A program made the translations under genes and the position numbers. The notes beneath the pieces are model-generated. The model ran no database searches. It saw only the letters and a program-made list of their open reading frames with translations, and was not told where the DNA came from. Positions 34,699 to 42,740 of a DNA stretch of 64,000 bases are shown here, piece after piece. Source of the stretch: Hoeflea algicola (GTDB lineage Bacteria; Pseudomonadota; Alphaproteobacteria; Rhizobiales; Rhizobiaceae); assembly GCF_026619415.1 (NCBI RefSeq), contig NZ_JAOVZR010000001.1, positions 1,240,001 through 1,304,000 on the forward strand, given 5' to 3'. The number at the start of each line of letters is the position of its first letter. Position 1 is the stretch's first letter.

Positions 34699-35679
34699 TC
34701 AGACGGGCGTCGGGCCGGGATGGGAATCGAGAAACGCCTGGAGCCGAATTGCTGTGGGCATCGCCGGAGCGCAGCCGGGCTTGGAGACGACGATGGAGGC
34801 GCAGGCTGAGCCGCGCAGCACTGCATCCCTGATGTCGCGGCCTTCCGAGAGGGAAGCCAGCAGGCCGGCCATGAAACTGTCGCCGGCGCCGGTCGGCTTG
34901 AGCGCCTCGACCGGATAAATCCCGGTGCGCAGTTCCTCGTTATCGGCAAAGGTGACGGCGCCTTCAGGGCCTTTCTTGTAGACAACGATGGCGGCGCTTG
35001 AGCCAGCCAGTTCGCGGGCCTTTTCGAGTCCCTTGTCGATACCGCCGGCCATGAAACCGAATTCCTCGTCATTGCCGACAATCACATCGGCCATGGCGCC
35101 GGCGCGTGAGAGCACATCGGCAGCCACTTCGGCAGACGGCCAGGAATAGGGTCGGTAATCGATGTCGAAAATGATCGGCAGGCCTGCGGTGCGGGCCAGC
35201 TCGAACGCCCGGAATGTGGCCGAGCGCGAGGGTTCGGCGGCAAATACTGTGCCTGCGGTGATCAGCGCGCCATAGCCGCTGTAGTCAACCGCCTCGACAT
35301 CGGCGACGCTCATCTGGAAATCGGCGGCATTGTTGCGGTAGATCACGCTCTGGTGCTCGTCGACGCGGGTCTCATAGACTGCCAGCGAAGTGCGGGATTC
35401 ACCGCTGATCGCCTTCACATGGCTGCGGTCAACGCCGTAGTGATCGAGCTGATTGAGACAATACCAGCCGACTGCGTCGTCTGACACGCAGGTGACCAGC
35501 GCCGCCTTGCAGCCGAGTTTGACCAAACCGGCAGCGATATTGGCGCTCGAGCCGCCCATCGCCACCATCATCGATTGCGCGTCGCGGGTACGGGTGCCGG
35601 CGGGATCTGGCGACAGGTCCATGCCGACCCGGCCGATGACCAGGAAATTGCGCGTCTTGATGCCATCGAGCACGGTCAT
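34699..35679 (-). CDS. iolC: 5-dehydro-2-deoxygluconokinase
   Basis: A 326-residue PfkB-family sugar kinase that phosphorylates 5-keto-2-deoxygluconate at C6. N-terminal motif: FLVIGRVGMDLSPDP, then MMVAMGGSSANIAAGLVKLG, the substrate-binding GG motif. The C-terminal ATP-site signature is KPTGAGDSFMAG with the catalytic Asp. The start at 35679 overlaps the phyH stop (ATGA), so it is cotranslated with the PhyH gene. Some rhizobial and Bacillus IolC proteins are longer by fusion; this one is the compact kinase only. Confidence 0.93.
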   Translation of the reverse strand: MTVLDGIKTRNFLVIGRVGMDLSPDPAGTRTRDAQSMMVAMGGSSANIAAGLVKLGCKAALVTCVSDDAVGWYCLNQLDHYGVDRSHVKAISGESRTSLAVYETRVDEHQSVIYRNNAADFQMSVADVEAVDYSGYGALITAGTVFAAEPSRSATFRAFELARTAGLPIIFDIDYRPYSWPSAEVAADVLSRAGAMADVIVGNDEEFGFMAGGIDKGLEKARELAGSSAAIVVYKKGPEGAVTFADNEELRTGIYPVEALKPTGAGDSFMAGLLASLSEGRDIRDAVLRGSACASIVVSKPGCAPAMPTAIRLQAFLDSHPGPTPV

Positions 35680-36515
35680 GCGCGACCTTCCGCATTGCCG
35701 GCCCGGGCTGCGTCCAGCACTTCCGGATAGGGACAATTCAGCCCCAGCAATTGCCGCATGTCGGCGCTGGCGGCATCGATGAAGGATTGCGGCAGGGCGG
35801 CCGGCATGTCTTCCATCGGCTTGACCCATTTGGGCAGGTACTGGATCAGAATCGCACTGCGGTCGTGATCGGACCTGTTGGGCATGGCGCAGTGCCAGGT
35901 CACGCCATAAAACAGCGCCACGTCGCCCGGCTCGCCCAGCATCCGCTCGCTGCGCTCGTGAAACCGGTCAGCTTCGGTGGGATAGCGCAGTTCTTTCTGG
36001 CTGCCCGGCAGATAGGCGGTGGCGCCGCTCTCCTCGGTAAACGGATCGAGGATCACCGACACCTGGGCGTTCATCGGAAACGAGCCGTTCAGGCCAATCG
36101 GGTGGGTTTCGGGTTTGTGGAAGTCCCAATAGGGATAATCGACATGCGGCTCCTGCCCCGGCCCGCCCGGCAAGATCCGGTTGGCGGCGATCGAACCCAT
36201 GATGAATTCGCTGCCCAAAAACTTGCGCAGGATATCCATCAGCACCGGATGCGCCGCCATGCGCGAGAAAACCTCGCCCTTGGCCAACAGGTTCCAGACC
36301 CGGCGCTGCAGGTTGATCTTGCCCGCTTCCGCCGCTGCACCCTGGAAATGCGTGACCTTCTCGGTTTCATTTTCCGAATGCGCCATGACGATGGCGCGGG
36401 CCTCGGCAATTTCCTCGGGCGTGAACAGCCCGGAAATGGCCACCGCACCGCCGCCATGCAGCAGTTCTTCGATGATGGTCTCGGGGTCGGCGTTTTCGGC
36501 AGTAAAGCGTTTCAT
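35676..36515 (-). CDS. PhyH-family (phytanoyl-CoA-type) iron/2-oxoglutarate dioxygenase in the iol operon
   Basis: A 279-residue protein of the phytanoyl-CoA dioxygenase (PhyH) family, non-haem iron enzymes using 2-oxoglutarate. The iron triad is visible: His124 and Asp126 in EPHVDYPYWD and distal His208 in VTWHCAMPNRS, with Arg219 (HDRSAILIQY) placed to bind 2-oxoglutarate. It lies between iolD and iolC with a 1-base gap to iolD and an ATGA overlap with iolC, so it is an integral operon member. It is not a known step of myo-inositol catabolism. It might hydroxylate or demethylate an inositol derivative such as pinitol or another methyl-inositol, which would then enter the pathway; this is speculation. 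Confidence 0.85.
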   Translation of the reverse strand: MKRFTAENADPETIIEELLHGGGAVAISGLFTPEEIAEARAIVMAHSENETEKVTHFQGAAAEAGKINLQRRVWNLLAKGEVFSRMAAHPVLMDILRKFLGSEFIMGSIAANRILPGGPGQEPHVDYPYWDFHKPETHPIGLNGSFPMNAQVSVILDPFTEESGATAYLPGSQKELRYPTEADRFHERSERMLGEPGDVALFYGVTWHCAMPNRSDHDRSAILIQYLPKWVKPMEDMPAALPQSFIDAASADMRQLLGLNCPYPEVLDAARAGNAEGRA

Positions 36516-36516
36516 C

Positions 36517-38382
36517 TCAAACACCCTTGCGCTGTTTGGCGCGGGTGGATTCCTGTTCTTCATGGGCGGCCCGGACCTTGGGATTATCGGTGACATGCGG
36601 GGTACCGACCTCCCACCAGGTGTGGCCCTGATCAGTCCAGGCATCATGGGATGCGACCTTCATGCAGATCACGTAGGTGCGCTCGCTAGCCTTGGCGCGC
36701 TTGAATGCTTCGCCCAGATCAGCCGGGCTGTCGACGGTTTCGGCAATCGCTCCCATCGAAGCGGCATGGGCTTCGAAATCGACGGCGAAAGGCTCGGCAA
36801 CCGTTGGGCAATCGGCAATCAGATTGTTAAAGCTCTCATTGCCGGTGTTATTCTGCAGCTTGTTGATGACGGCGAAACCGCCATTGTCGAGCATCAGGAT
36901 GATCAGCTTCTTGCCCGTCAGCACCGAGGAATAGATATCGGAATTCATCAACAGATAGGCGCCGTCGCCAACCAGCACGATGGTATCGTTATCGGGCTCG
37001 CGTTCGCATTGCGCAATGCGCGCGCCCCAGCCGCCGGCAATTTCGTAGCCCATGCAGGAAAAGCCGAATTCGACATCGACGGTGCCCAATGACAGCGTCC
37101 GCCAGTTGGCGGTGACTTCGGCCGGCAGCCCGCCCGAGGCGGTCACCACCCGGTCGCGCGGGTCGCACAGCGCATTGACCACGCCGATAGCCTGGGCATA
37201 GGAATTGGGACCATTGCCATAGGCGACATTGTCGGCCACGTAATCGTTCCAGACCTTGCGCTGGTCTTGCGCAAAACCGCTCCAGTTGGCTGGTGCGCTG
37301 TAACCTTCGAGCGCCGTGGCGAGCGCCGTAATGCCGAGCTTCGCGTCGCCCACGACTGGCAACGACAGGTGCTTGGCGGCATCGTGGCGGGCGGCATTGA
37401 GCGAGATGATGCTGGCGGATTTGTCGAACGCGGTCCAGGAACCGGTGGTGAAATCCTGCATGCGGGTGCCAATGGCCAGGACCACATCGGCTTTTTCGGC
37501 AACCGCATTGGCGCTGTCGGAGCCGGTGACGCCGACCGGGCCGATATTGAGCGGATGATCGTTGAGAAGGTTGGCGCGTCCGGCAATGGTTTCGATCACC
37601 GGGATCTGGTGGGCTTCGGCAAAGGCCGCCAGTTCAGCCGTGGCGCGCGAATACTGCACCCCGCCGCCGGCAATGATAACAGGCCGTTCGGCGGATTTGA
37701 GAATGGCGGCCGCCTCGGCGATCTCCACCACATCCGGTGCCTGACGGCGGATCCGGTGGATCTTTTTGGCAAACATCTCCACCGGGTAATCATAGGCCCA
37801 GCCCTGCACATCCTGCGGCAGGCCCAGAAAAGCAGGCCCGCAATCGGCCGGATCGAGCATGGTGGCAATGGCCGCCGGCAGCGACTGGATGATCTGCGCG
37901 GGATGGGTGATGCGGTCCCAGAAGCGGGTGACTGCCTTGAAGGCGTCGTTCACGCCGAGCGTCGGATTGCCGTAATGCTCGAGCTGCTGCAGCACCGGAT
38001 CGGGCAGACGGGTGATGAAGATATCGCCGCACAGCATCAGCATCGGCAACCGGTTGGCATGCGCCAGTGCTGCGGAAGTGAGTAGGTTGGCAGTGCCCGG
38101 TCCCGCAGAGGCGGTGCAGAACATGAAGCGCTGCCTCAACCATTGCTTGGAATAGGCAGCAGCGGCAAAGCCCATGCTCTGCTCGTTCTGGCCACGATAA
38201 AGCGGCAGCACATCGCGATGGTCATAAAGCGCCTCACCCAAGCAAGTGACATTGCCATGGCCGAAAATGCCAAAGCCGCCGCCGCACAGCCGCATCTCCT
38301 CGCCATCGATCTCGATGAACTGGTTGGCAAGATAGCCAATGATTGCCTGCGCCGTGGTCAGGCGGATGGTGTCCTGGGTCAT
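36517..38382 (-). CDS. iolD: 3D-(3,5/4)-trihydroxycyclohexane-1,2-dione acylhydrolase
   Basis: A 621-residue thiamine-diphosphate enzyme that opens the inositol-derived ring to 5-deoxyglucuronate. The N-terminal TPP domain has the catalytic Glu in LYRGQNEQSMGF and FCTASAGPGTANL. The central domain resembles acetolactate synthase-type enzymes (AGGGVQYSRA), and the C-terminal domain has the TPP/Mg motif GDGAYLLMNSDIYSS followed by NNGGF-like DNGGFAVINK. I chose the ATG at 38382 (MTQDTIRLTTAQAI), with GGGAGG 11 bases upstream; a start at 38403 is possible. It heads the minus-strand inositol operon just downstream of the palindromic operator. Confidence 0.94.
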   Translation of the reverse strand: MTQDTIRLTTAQAIIGYLANQFIEIDGEEMRLCGGGFGIFGHGNVTCLGEALYDHRDVLPLYRGQNEQSMGFAAAAYSKQWLRQRFMFCTASAGPGTANLLTSAALAHANRLPMLMLCGDIFITRLPDPVLQQLEHYGNPTLGVNDAFKAVTRFWDRITHPAQIIQSLPAAIATMLDPADCGPAFLGLPQDVQGWAYDYPVEMFAKKIHRIRRQAPDVVEIAEAAAILKSAERPVIIAGGGVQYSRATAELAAFAEAHQIPVIETIAGRANLLNDHPLNIGPVGVTGSDSANAVAEKADVVLAIGTRMQDFTTGSWTAFDKSASIISLNAARHDAAKHLSLPVVGDAKLGITALATALEGYSAPANWSGFAQDQRKVWNDYVADNVAYGNGPNSYAQAIGVVNALCDPRDRVVTASGGLPAEVTANWRTLSLGTVDVEFGFSCMGYEIAGGWGARIAQCEREPDNDTIVLVGDGAYLLMNSDIYSSVLTGKKLIILMLDNGGFAVINKLQNNTGNESFNNLIADCPTVAEPFAVDFEAHAASMGAIAETVDSPADLGEAFKRAKASERTYVICMKVASHDAWTDQGHTWWEVGTPHVTDNPKVRAAHEEQESTRAKQRKGV

Positions 38383-38477
38383 GGGCAACGAGACCTCCCT
38401 CATGCCGGGCATCCCGGGCCGGTTTTCCCCGGGCGCGAAAATGCCGCTTGCGAAACTTCGAGTCCAAGGATACAAAA

Positions 38478-38495
38478 TTTGCAACCGGTTGCAAA
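38478..38495. promoter_or_regulatory. LacI-type operator TTTGCAACCGGTTGCAAA
   Basis: A perfect 18-bp palindrome with a central CCGG-flanking CG step sits between divergent iolD (minus, start 38382) and the Gfo/Idh/MocA gene (plus, start 38520). Half-site GCAACC with a central CG is the usual form bound by LacI/GalR regulators. The same core recurs at 50531-50550 next to a LacI gene, so both halves of the catabolic locus are probably repressed by that protein. Confidence 0.85.
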
Positions 38496-38519
38496 CTGAA
38501 TCTCGAGACGGGCCCTGTT

Positions 38520-39632
38520 ATGAGCGAAATCGGCATTGGCATCATAGGCGGCGGCTACATGGGCAAGGCCCATGCGGTGGCCATGGCGAGCGTCGGCGCG
38601 GTATTTGACACGGCGCTGCGCCCCCGGCTGGAAATGGTCTCGGCCGGCTCTGCAGAGAGCGCCGAGCGCTATCGGGCTGTCTACGGGTTCAACCGCGCCG
38701 CGGGCGACTGGCAGGAACTGATTGCCGACCCGAAGGTCGAAGCCATCGTCATCGCCTCGCCGCAATCAACCCACCGCGCCATTGCCGAAGCAGCCTTTGC
38801 GCTCAACAAACCTGTACTGTGCGAAAAGCCGATGGGCGCGTCGCTGGAAGACAGCCGCGCCATGGTGGCGGCAGCGGAGAAAAGCGGCGCGGCCAATATG
38901 GTCGGCTTCAACTATATCCGCACCCCGGCGAGCCAGTTCGCCCGGCAACTGATCGCCGAGGGTGCGATTGGCGAAATCACCTGGTTTCGCGGCGAGCACA
39001 CCGAAGATTTCCTGGCCGACCCCGAAACACCCGCCAACTGGCGCACGACGGGTGACGCCAACGGCACGATGGGCGACCTCGCCCCGCACATGATCAACGC
39101 CGCCCTTGCGCTTGTCGGGCCGATCCGCTCGCTGATTGCCGAGGTCGAAACCGTTCACTCCACCCGCCCCGGCGGCACTGTCAGCAATGACGACCAGGGG
39201 CAGATGATGTGCCGTTTTGTCAACGGAGCGGGTAGCGGGGCAATGGGACAGATGCATTTCAGCCGCATCGCCACCGGCCGCAAGATGGGCTACGCCTACG
39301 AAATCACCGGCACCAAAGGCGCGATCCGCTTCGATCAGGAAGACCAGAACGCGCTCTGGCTTTATTCGATGGACGAGCCGGAAGCGACGCGCGGTTTTCG
39401 CAAGATCCTCACCGGCCCGGCGCATCCAGATTACCTGCCGTTCTGCCAGGGCCCCGGCCATGGCACCGGCTACCAGGACCAGATCATTATCGAGGCAAAA
39501 GATTTTCTTCACGCCATCGAAACCGGCAAGCCGGTGTGGCCGACCTTTCGCGACGGGCTTGCGGTCAACGAAATTGTCGCCGCGGCGATGGCTTCATCCA
39601 AATCCAGATCATGGCAGACACTCGACGCCTAG
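38520..39632 (+). CDS. Gfo/Idh/MocA-family dehydrogenase, inositol-locus
   Basis: A 370-residue NAD(P)-dependent dehydrogenase. The N-terminal Rossmann motif is IGIGIIGGGYMGKAHAVAM, and the catalytic Lys is in VLCEKPMGASLED. The C-terminal domain has GDLAPHMINAALALVG with the conserved His. It is divergent from iolD and shares the palindromic operator, so it probably handles an inositol isomer or keto-inositol intermediate. The specific substrate (scyllo-, chiro- or a modified inositol) cannot be told. It starts the plus-strand run that includes the TIM-barrel gene and another dehydrogenase. Confidence 0.87.
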   Translation: MSEIGIGIIGGGYMGKAHAVAMASVGAVFDTALRPRLEMVSAGSAESAERYRAVYGFNRAAGDWQELIADPKVEAIVIASPQSTHRAIAEAAFALNKPVLCEKPMGASLEDSRAMVAAAEKSGAANMVGFNYIRTPASQFARQLIAEGAIGEITWFRGEHTEDFLADPETPANWRTTGDANGTMGDLAPHMINAALALVGPIRSLIAEVETVHSTRPGGTVSNDDQGQMMCRFVNGAGSGAMGQMHFSRIATGRKMGYAYEITGTKGAIRFDQEDQNALWLYSMDEPEATRGFRKILTGPAHPDYLPFCQGPGHGTGYQDQIIIEAKDFLHAIETGKPVWPTFRDGLAVNEIVAAAMASSKSRSWQTLDA

Positions 39633-39713
39633 GCCCCTGTGCACATAGGCCGAAAACACAGGCAGCCCCAGAATTCGGGCAGGCCAGAAATACGAGCAGG
39701 AAGGACATCCTCG

Positions 39714-40604
39714 ATGACTATCAGAATTGGCAATGCACCCTGCTCCTGGGGTGTGGAATTCGCAAGCGACCCGCGCAATCCGGCCTGGCGCACGGTGTTA
39801 AGCCAATGCGCCGAGGCCGGCTATACTGGCATCGAACTCGGCCCGGTCGGCTTCATGCCGGAGGACCCGGCAGTGCTTGCCGAAGCGCTTGATGAAAACG
39901 CGCAGGAACTGATCGGCGGCGTGGTGTTCCGCGCCTTTCACGACGCAGACCAGTGGGACGACGTGATGGATGGCGCCGTGCGCACCTGCAAGGCGCTCAC
40001 CGCCCATGGCGCGCAGCATCTGGTGCTGATCGACTCGATCTCGCCACGCCGCGCACCGACCGCCGGCCGCGCCGATCAGGCCGAGCAGATGGACAACGCT
40101 GAATGGACGGCGTTCCGCGAGCGCATCGCCACCGTGGCAAAACTCGGCGCGGAGGAATATGGCCTCACCGTCGGCATCCACGCCCACGCCGCGGGCTTCA
40201 TGGATTTCGAGCCCGAACTCGAGCGGTTGCTCGACGAAGTTGACGAGAAGATCCTGAAGATCTGCTTTGACACCGGCCACCATTCCTATGCGGGGTTTGA
40301 TCCGGTGAGCTTCATGAAGCGCCATATCGACCGCATTTCCTACATGCATTTCAAGGACATCGATCCGGTTGTCAAAGCCAGCGTGCTCGAACACGGCACC
40401 GGTTTCTACGACGCCTGCGGCCAGGGCATTTTCTGCAATCTCGGCGACGGCGATGTCGATTTCGCTTCCGTGCGGCAGATCCTTCTCGATCATGGCTTTG
40501 AAGGCTGGTGCACGGTCGAACAGGATTGCGATCCGCTGCTCGACCCCGATCCGGTCGGTGATGCCAAAGCCAACCGCGACTATCTGCAATCCATCGGATT
40601 TTGA
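39714..40604 (+). CDS. TIM-barrel sugar isomerase/epimerase (IolE/IolH/IolI-like)
   Basis: A 296-residue xylose-isomerase-like TIM-barrel protein. The start MTIRIGNAPCSWGVEFA and the metal-binding segments are visible: IELGPVGFMP, VGIHAHAAGFMD, CFDTGHHSYAG (Asp and His ligands), MHFKDIDP and CTVEQDCDP (C-terminal Glu). Relatives in inositol clusters are annotated IolE (2-keto-inositol dehydratase), IolH or IolI (isomerase). It probably fills the dehydratase step, since no other iolE candidate is in the window, but I would not fix the reaction. The ATG at 39714 follows AGGAAGGA. Neighbours are two dehydrogenases on the same strand, 82 and 10 bp away. Confidence 0.82.
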   Translation: MTIRIGNAPCSWGVEFASDPRNPAWRTVLSQCAEAGYTGIELGPVGFMPEDPAVLAEALDENAQELIGGVVFRAFHDADQWDDVMDGAVRTCKALTAHGAQHLVLIDSISPRRAPTAGRADQAEQMDNAEWTAFRERIATVAKLGAEEYGLTVGIHAHAAGFMDFEPELERLLDEVDEKILKICFDTGHHSYAGFDPVSFMKRHIDRISYMHFKDIDPVVKASVLEHGTGFYDACGQGIFCNLGDGDVDFASVRQILLDHGFEGWCTVEQDCDPLLDPDPVGDAKANRDYLQSIGF

Positions 40605-40614
40605 GGATACGGCC

Positions 40615-41772
40615 ATGACAAAGCTCAAATGGGGCATGATCGGCGGCGGCGAAGGCAGCCAGATCGGCCCGGCACACCGGCTTGGCGCCGGCCTTGACGG
40701 CGAATTCGAATTTTCAGCCGGCGCACTTGATCACCGCCCCGAGGCCGGTCGAGACTATGGCCAGCGGCTGGGGCTTGCGCCCGACCGCGCCTATGGCGAC
40801 TGGCGCGAGATGCTGGAGGGCGAACGAAACCGCTCCGATCGCGTCGATCTGGTCACTGTCGCCACGCCTAACGCCACCCATTACGAAATCACCAAGGCCT
40901 ATCTCGAGGCCGGTTTTCACGTGCTCTGTGAAAAGCCGATGACCATGACGATTGAGCAAGGCGAGGACATTGTCCGCACTGCCAAGGCAACCGGAAAGAT
41001 CTGCGCCGTCAATTACGGCTATTCCGGCTATTCGCTGGTCCGCCACATGAAGGCGATGGTGGCGCGCGGCGATCTCGGCAAGATCCGGCTGGTCAAGGCC
41101 GAGTTCGCCCATGGCCATCATGCCGATGCGGCAGATGCAAACAATCCGCGGGTGCGCTGGCGTTATGATCCGGCCCAGGCGGGCGTCTCGGCACAATTTG
41201 CCGATTGCGGCATTCACGCGCTGCACATGGTGAGCTTCGTCACCGGCCAGGAAGTGACAAAACTTTCCGCCGACACTGTCTCCTGCATTCAAAGCCGGGT
41301 GCTCGAAGACGACGCCATGGTCAATTTCCGCATGGACGGCGGCACGGTCGGACGGCTCTGGACCTCGTCCATCGCCATCGGCCGCCAGCACGGGCTGACG
41401 CTGCAGGTATTTGGTGAAAAAGGCGGGCTACGCTGGGCTCAGGAACAGCCCAACCAGCTTTACTGGATGCCGCTCGGCGAACGGTTGCAGACCATCGAGC
41501 GAGGCGAGGCGAACCTTTCGCCCGAGGCCGATCGCACCTCTCGCGTCACCATCGGCCACGCCGAAGGCATGCCGCTGGCCTTTGCCAATATCTATCACGA
41601 CCTCAGCGAAGCGATCCGGGCCACCAAGGAGGATCGCGCCATCGATCCCGCCGCCAATCTCTATCCCCGCGCCGAAGACGGCCTGCGCTCGATGGCCGCC
41701 GTGTTCGCGGTAGCCGAGTCGGGCAAGGCGGATGGGGAATGGGTCGACGCCCGCCCGCCGATGTTCAGGTAG
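40615..41772 (+). CDS. Gfo/Idh/MocA-family dehydrogenase, second copy in inositol run
   Basis: A 385-residue dehydrogenase. The Rossmann motif is MIGGGEGSQIGPAHRLG, and the catalytic Lys lies in VLCEKPMTMTIEQ. The C-terminal part has FADCGIHALHMVSFVTGQ with the conserved His pair. It is distinct from the gene at 38520 and from iolG, so three different family members sit in this locus. The GGGEGSQIGPAH opening is seen in homologues often placed in inositol or rare-sugar clusters. It likely oxidises a second isomer or reduces a keto intermediate, allowing isomer interconversion. It ends the plus-strand run, with a 10-bp gap after the TIM-barrel gene. Confidence 0.87.
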   Translation: MTKLKWGMIGGGEGSQIGPAHRLGAGLDGEFEFSAGALDHRPEAGRDYGQRLGLAPDRAYGDWREMLEGERNRSDRVDLVTVATPNATHYEITKAYLEAGFHVLCEKPMTMTIEQGEDIVRTAKATGKICAVNYGYSGYSLVRHMKAMVARGDLGKIRLVKAEFAHGHHADAADANNPRVRWRYDPAQAGVSAQFADCGIHALHMVSFVTGQEVTKLSADTVSCIQSRVLEDDAMVNFRMDGGTVGRLWTSSIAIGRQHGLTLQVFGEKGGLRWAQEQPNQLYWMPLGERLQTIERGEANLSPEADRTSRVTIGHAEGMPLAFANIYHDLSEAIRATKEDRAIDPAANLYPRAEDGLRSMAAVFAVAESGKADGEWVDARPPMFR

Positions 41773-42120
41773 GGATAAACCGGCCAACCAGAATGGTTTT
41801 GTCTAGGCTCAGTGCCGAACTCCGGTCATTGGCGCACCTGTATTCCGGTGGCAGGAGCAACATGACGGGTGGCGGGAAGCATCCCTTCGCAGCGATGCCC
41901 ACCGAGGTCTGTGATGCCGGACTTTTCCGTCGTTCAAGGTCCTACGAAATCAGTCCTGCATTCCCTACTGGCCATGATGAGTCACACGTCGGCGGGATTC
42001 ATGTCTTCTCCGATTCAGGCCGTTTTACTTACACCATTAAAGAGTATTCACTACAAAATTTGATATAACGCTCAATCCGTGCATTAATTTCATCCGTAAA
42101 TTAAAACAGGGACGATTGAT
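41773..42120. other. Intergenic gap before the BA14K gene
   Basis: These 348 bp become AT-rich towards the right (42000-42120), probably holding the BA14K promoter. No gene, palindrome or RNA was recognised. Confidence 0.4.
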
Positions 42121-42552
42121 ATGCGAAATTTACGAATGATTTCAGCCGTTGCGTTGCTCAGTTTTGGAGTAGCAACATTGGCTTCTACTGGAGCAAACGC
42201 GCAATTCCCAGGTCATGCCCCCTTGATTCAAGGTGCAGTGACAGGTGCGGATGCCGACAACGAGGCAACAGTTATACAGGTCAGGAATCGCAAAAGGCAC
42301 AATCGACGGAGAGGCCATCGAGGAAGAAACCACGGCGCAGAAGCGGCCGTTGGAATTCTTGGAGCCATCATTGGTGGGGCGATAATTGCCAATGAGGCCA
42401 ACAACCGCCGCGATCGCCGTGATCGCCGCCATATAAGCGCTGATAGCCATGTGGATTGGTGTTATGACCGTTACAGGTCTTATCGGGAAAGAGATAATAC
42501 TTATCAGCCATACGAAGGTGGCCGCAGACAGTGCAATTCGCCATACTATTGA
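42121..42552 (+). CDS. BA14K-family secreted protein
   Basis: A 143-residue protein with a signal peptide (MRNLRMISAVALLSFG, cleaved after GANA). A very basic middle (RKRHNRRRGHRGRNHGAEA), a glycine/alanine-rich membrane-like stretch (AVGILGAIIGGAIIANEA) and a C-terminal BA14K motif follow: HVDWCYDRYRSYRERDNTY then RRQCNSPYY, with two conserved cysteines. The founding protein is a Brucella 14-kDa immunoreactive, lectin-like protein; the true role is unclear. The gene uses more A/T-ending codons than its neighbours, so it may have come in by transfer or be under different constraints. A strong terminator follows. Confidence 0.87.
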   Translation: MRNLRMISAVALLSFGVATLASTGANAQFPGHAPLIQGAVTGADADNEATVIQVRNRKRHNRRRGHRGRNHGAEAAVGILGAIIGGAIIANEANNRRDRRDRRHISADSHVDWCYDRYRSYRERDNTYQPYEGGRRQCNSPYY

Positions 42553-42573
42553 TAGTTGACTGCAAAGATGTCG

Positions 42574-42607
42574 AGAGGCCCGAAAACTGTTTTCGGGTCT
42601 CTTTTTT
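42574..42607 (+). terminator. Rho-independent terminator after BA14K gene
   Basis: The arm AGAGGCCCGAAAAC (42574-42587) pairs with GTTTTCGGGTCTCT (42589-42602, one G-T pair), leading into a run of six Ts. Very strong. Confidence 0.9.
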
Positions 42608-42740
42608 GTGGTTTGCAGGCATGAGACCAGCTCAACGGTTCAACACCTGATCGTAAATGCCTGTGTCATATCCGGTTGAAGACGCAGATACCGTCAGGCG
42701 AGTTCATCTTCAACTGCAGCATTGGCCCAACCTTCCCCCT

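Noticed and set aside
33832..35081. Upstream extension of the iolB frame to 35081
   Set aside because: The extension lies over iolC in another frame and is Ser/Pro/Arg-rich; iolB starts at 34670 with a good ribosome binding site.
38045..38060. GGCAACCGGTTGGC inside iolD as another operator copy
   Set aside because: It is within the iolD coding region and lacks the outer bases of the palindrome.
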